Assembly: GCA_946626395.1 (NCBI GenBank)
Contig: CAMOUF010000288.1
Span: forward strand, 1-36,774
Reading direction: 5' to 3'
From: an uncultured Clostridia bacterium
GTDB taxonomy: Bacteria > Bacillota > Clostridia > Christensenellales > Aristaeellaceae
Length of the DNA stretch: 36,774 nucleotides
Shown here: positions 35,275 through 36,774 of the stretch, one piece after another
Numbering within the stretch: position 1 is the stretch's first letter
How the letters are laid out: the number at the start of each line of letters is the position of its first letter
Notes under the pieces: model-generated
The model's database searches: none
Told to the model about the DNA's origin: nothing
The model's input: only the letters and a program-made list of their open reading frames with translations
Translations under genes and position numbers: made by a program

Positions 35275-36564
35275 ATGGACCGTACCCTCATTTCCAACGT
35301 GGTCTGCGGCGAAACCAACAAGATTCAGGGCTTCGTGGAGAACCTGCGCAATAAGCGCACCATGGCCTTCCTGGTGATCCGGGATCACTCTGGCCGCCTG
35401 CAGGTGACCATTGAAAAGGAAAAGCACCCCGACCTGGCGGCGATCGTGGACCAATTGACCGTTGAATCCGTGGTCACCTGCGTGGGCCCCGTGGTGGAAA
35501 ACAGCTATGTGAAGATGGGCGGCAAGGAAATGCTGCCGGAGGAAATGGAAATCCTGTCCATCGCCGAGCCCCTGCCGCTGACCAAGGACGCCGCCATCGA
35601 CAGCCGGATGGACTACCGCTGGATCGACCTGCGCTCCGACAAGAACACCCTGATCTTCAAGGCCCAGACCGAACTGGTGGGGGCCATGCGGGAATATTGC
35701 CTGAACAAGAACTTCATGGAAATCCACACTCCCAAGCTGATCGCCGCGGCCAGCGAATCCGGCTCTGACGTGTTCGAGCTCAAATACTTTGACCGGAAAG
35801 CCTATCTTTCCCAGAGCCCCCAGTTCTACAAGCAGATGGCCATGGCCGCGGGCTTTGACCGTATCTTCGAGGTGGGCCCCGTGTTCCGCGCGGAAAAGAG
35901 CTTCACCAACAAGCACGCCACCGAGTTCACCGGCTTTGACGTGGAAATGAGCTACATCACCTCCTTCCGGGACGTGATGGCCTTTGAAGCCGAGCTGCTG
36001 CAATACGCTTTAAAGCGGGTGCAGGAAAAGTACGGCGACCAGATCAAGGAGCTCTACGGCCTGGACACCATCGTGCCCACCCTGCCCTTCCCGGAAATGA
36101 AGCTCCAGGACGTGTACAAGGAATTGGAAGAACGCTACGGCTACAAGGTGGACGACAGCGAAAAGAACGACCTGACCACCGACGCGGAGCACCTGTGCGC
36201 CAAGCTGAGCATGGACAAGTTCGGCCATGAGTTCCTGTTCGTCACCGACTACGGCCCCGAAAAGCGCGCCTTCTATCACATGCGGGACGAGCACGGCATG
36301 CCCCTGGGCTACGACCTGATCTGGCGCGGCACGGAAATCACCACCGGCGCCCAGCGCGAACACCGCTATGAGCAGCTCCGCAAGCAAGCCGACGAAAAGG
36401 GCCTGGGCGAGGACGTGAAATTCTATATGGACTTCTTCCGCTTCGGCTGCCCGCCCCACGGCGGCTTCGGCCTGGGCGTGGACCGGCTGACCATGCTGCT
36501 GCTGGGCCTGTCCATCAAGGAGGTCGAATTCCTCTTCCGCGGCCCGAACCGCATCGAGCCCTGA
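35275..36564 (+). CDS. aspS: Aspartate--tRNA(Asp/Asn) ligase, archaeal/eukaryal-type
   Basis: 429 aa, lacking the bacterial GAD insertion; RSDKNTLIFKAQTELVGAMREYCLNKNFMEIHTPKLIAAASESGSDVFELKYF, VFRAEKSFTNKHATEFTGFDVEM, GGFGLGVDRLTMLLLGL. Confidence 0.93.
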   Translation: MDRTLISNVVCGETNKIQGFVENLRNKRTMAFLVIRDHSGRLQVTIEKEKHPDLAAIVDQLTVESVVTCVGPVVENSYVKMGGKEMLPEEMEILSIAEPLPLTKDAAIDSRMDYRWIDLRSDKNTLIFKAQTELVGAMREYCLNKNFMEIHTPKLIAAASESGSDVFELKYFDRKAYLSQSPQFYKQMAMAAGFDRIFEVGPVFRAEKSFTNKHATEFTGFDVEMSYITSFRDVMAFEAELLQYALKRVQEKYGDQIKELYGLDTIVPTLPFPEMKLQDVYKELEERYGYKVDDSEKNDLTTDAEHLCAKLSMDKFGHEFLFVTDYGPEKRAFYHMRDEHGMPLGYDLIWRGTEITTGAQREHRYEQLRKQADEKGLGEDVKFYMDFFRFGCPPHGGFGLGVDRLTMLLLGLSIKEVEFLFRGPNRIEP

Positions 36565-36612
36565 GTTTTTTCGCTGGTTTTTGCCCTGTTTTTTCAGGGA
36601 AAATCACCGCTG

Positions 36613-36652
36613 TCGGCAAATCCGGGAAACGATCCTGGATTTGCCGATTTTT
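36613..36652 (+). terminator. Rho-independent terminator of hisS-PAP2-aspS operon
   Basis: TCGGCAAATCC...GGATTTGCCGA (11-bp perfect stem) then TTTTT. Confidence 0.9.
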
Positions 36653-36670
36653 ATAAGAGGACGCTGCCGG

Positions 36671-36699
36671 TTGCTTTTTCAACCGATCCGGCATATAAT
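36671..36699 (+). promoter_or_regulatory. Promoter for following gene
   Basis: TTGCTT-17 bp-TATAAT. Confidence 0.55.
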
Positions 36700-36735
36700 G
36701 AACGAAGTAAGACGAAAGAAAAGAGGATTGCCTGA

Positions 36736-36774
36736 ATGAAAAACCCCCCTGTCTGGAAACGCATCCTGGCCCTG
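36736..36774 (+). CDS. N-terminus of a truncated CDS running off the window
   Basis: MKNPPVWKRILAL; follows a promoter, only 13 codons visible. Confidence 0.5.
   Translation, partial: MKNPPVWKRILAL

Noticed and set aside
1-36774. Mobile element or defence island
   Set aside because: No integrase, transposase, nuclease, helicase, toxin-antitoxin or RT motifs recognised in the ORFs; genes look metabolic/housekeeping.

Overview
36.8 kb of a fairly GC-rich Firmicutes/Clostridia-like chromosome, dense in genes, with no rRNA, tRNA, CRISPR, transposase or phage genes seen. From left to right: (i) a minus-strand, apparently single-promoter cluster (12643->104) encoding a secreted GH43 arabinanase-like enzyme, a very large (954 aa) solute-binding lipoprotein/secreted protein, two complete pairs of MalF/MalG-type permeases, an NHL/TPR/Yip1 membrane protein and a DUF5696-like protein, with no ATPase and no regulator; (ii) a heterodimeric ABC exporter pair; (iii) a PRK06851-like P-loop protein, PutP symporter and sugar nucleotidyltransferase; (iv) a secreted acidic-linker protein carrying two tandem cystatin-like (QVVSG/QVVAG) repeats; (v) an orphan PduL; (vi) a MarR regulator plus a second ABC exporter pair; (vii) a Myb/SANT-like protein; (viii) an MBOAT-DHHW-SGNH-DUF4358 O-acylation cluster; (ix) a T-box-led hisS-PAP2-aspS operon with an archaeal-type AspRS. 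The most unusual non-coding signals are 7-bp-periodic (NNNNNAG) heptad arrays, some arranged as long inverted repeats, sitting at gene 3' ends in four places, and a cloverleaf-like ~132 bp element at 31879-32010. The main protein-level candidates are the dual-permease/Yip1/DUF5696 uptake system and the tandem cystatin-like secreted protein. All family calls are from reading translated motifs; no database search was run.
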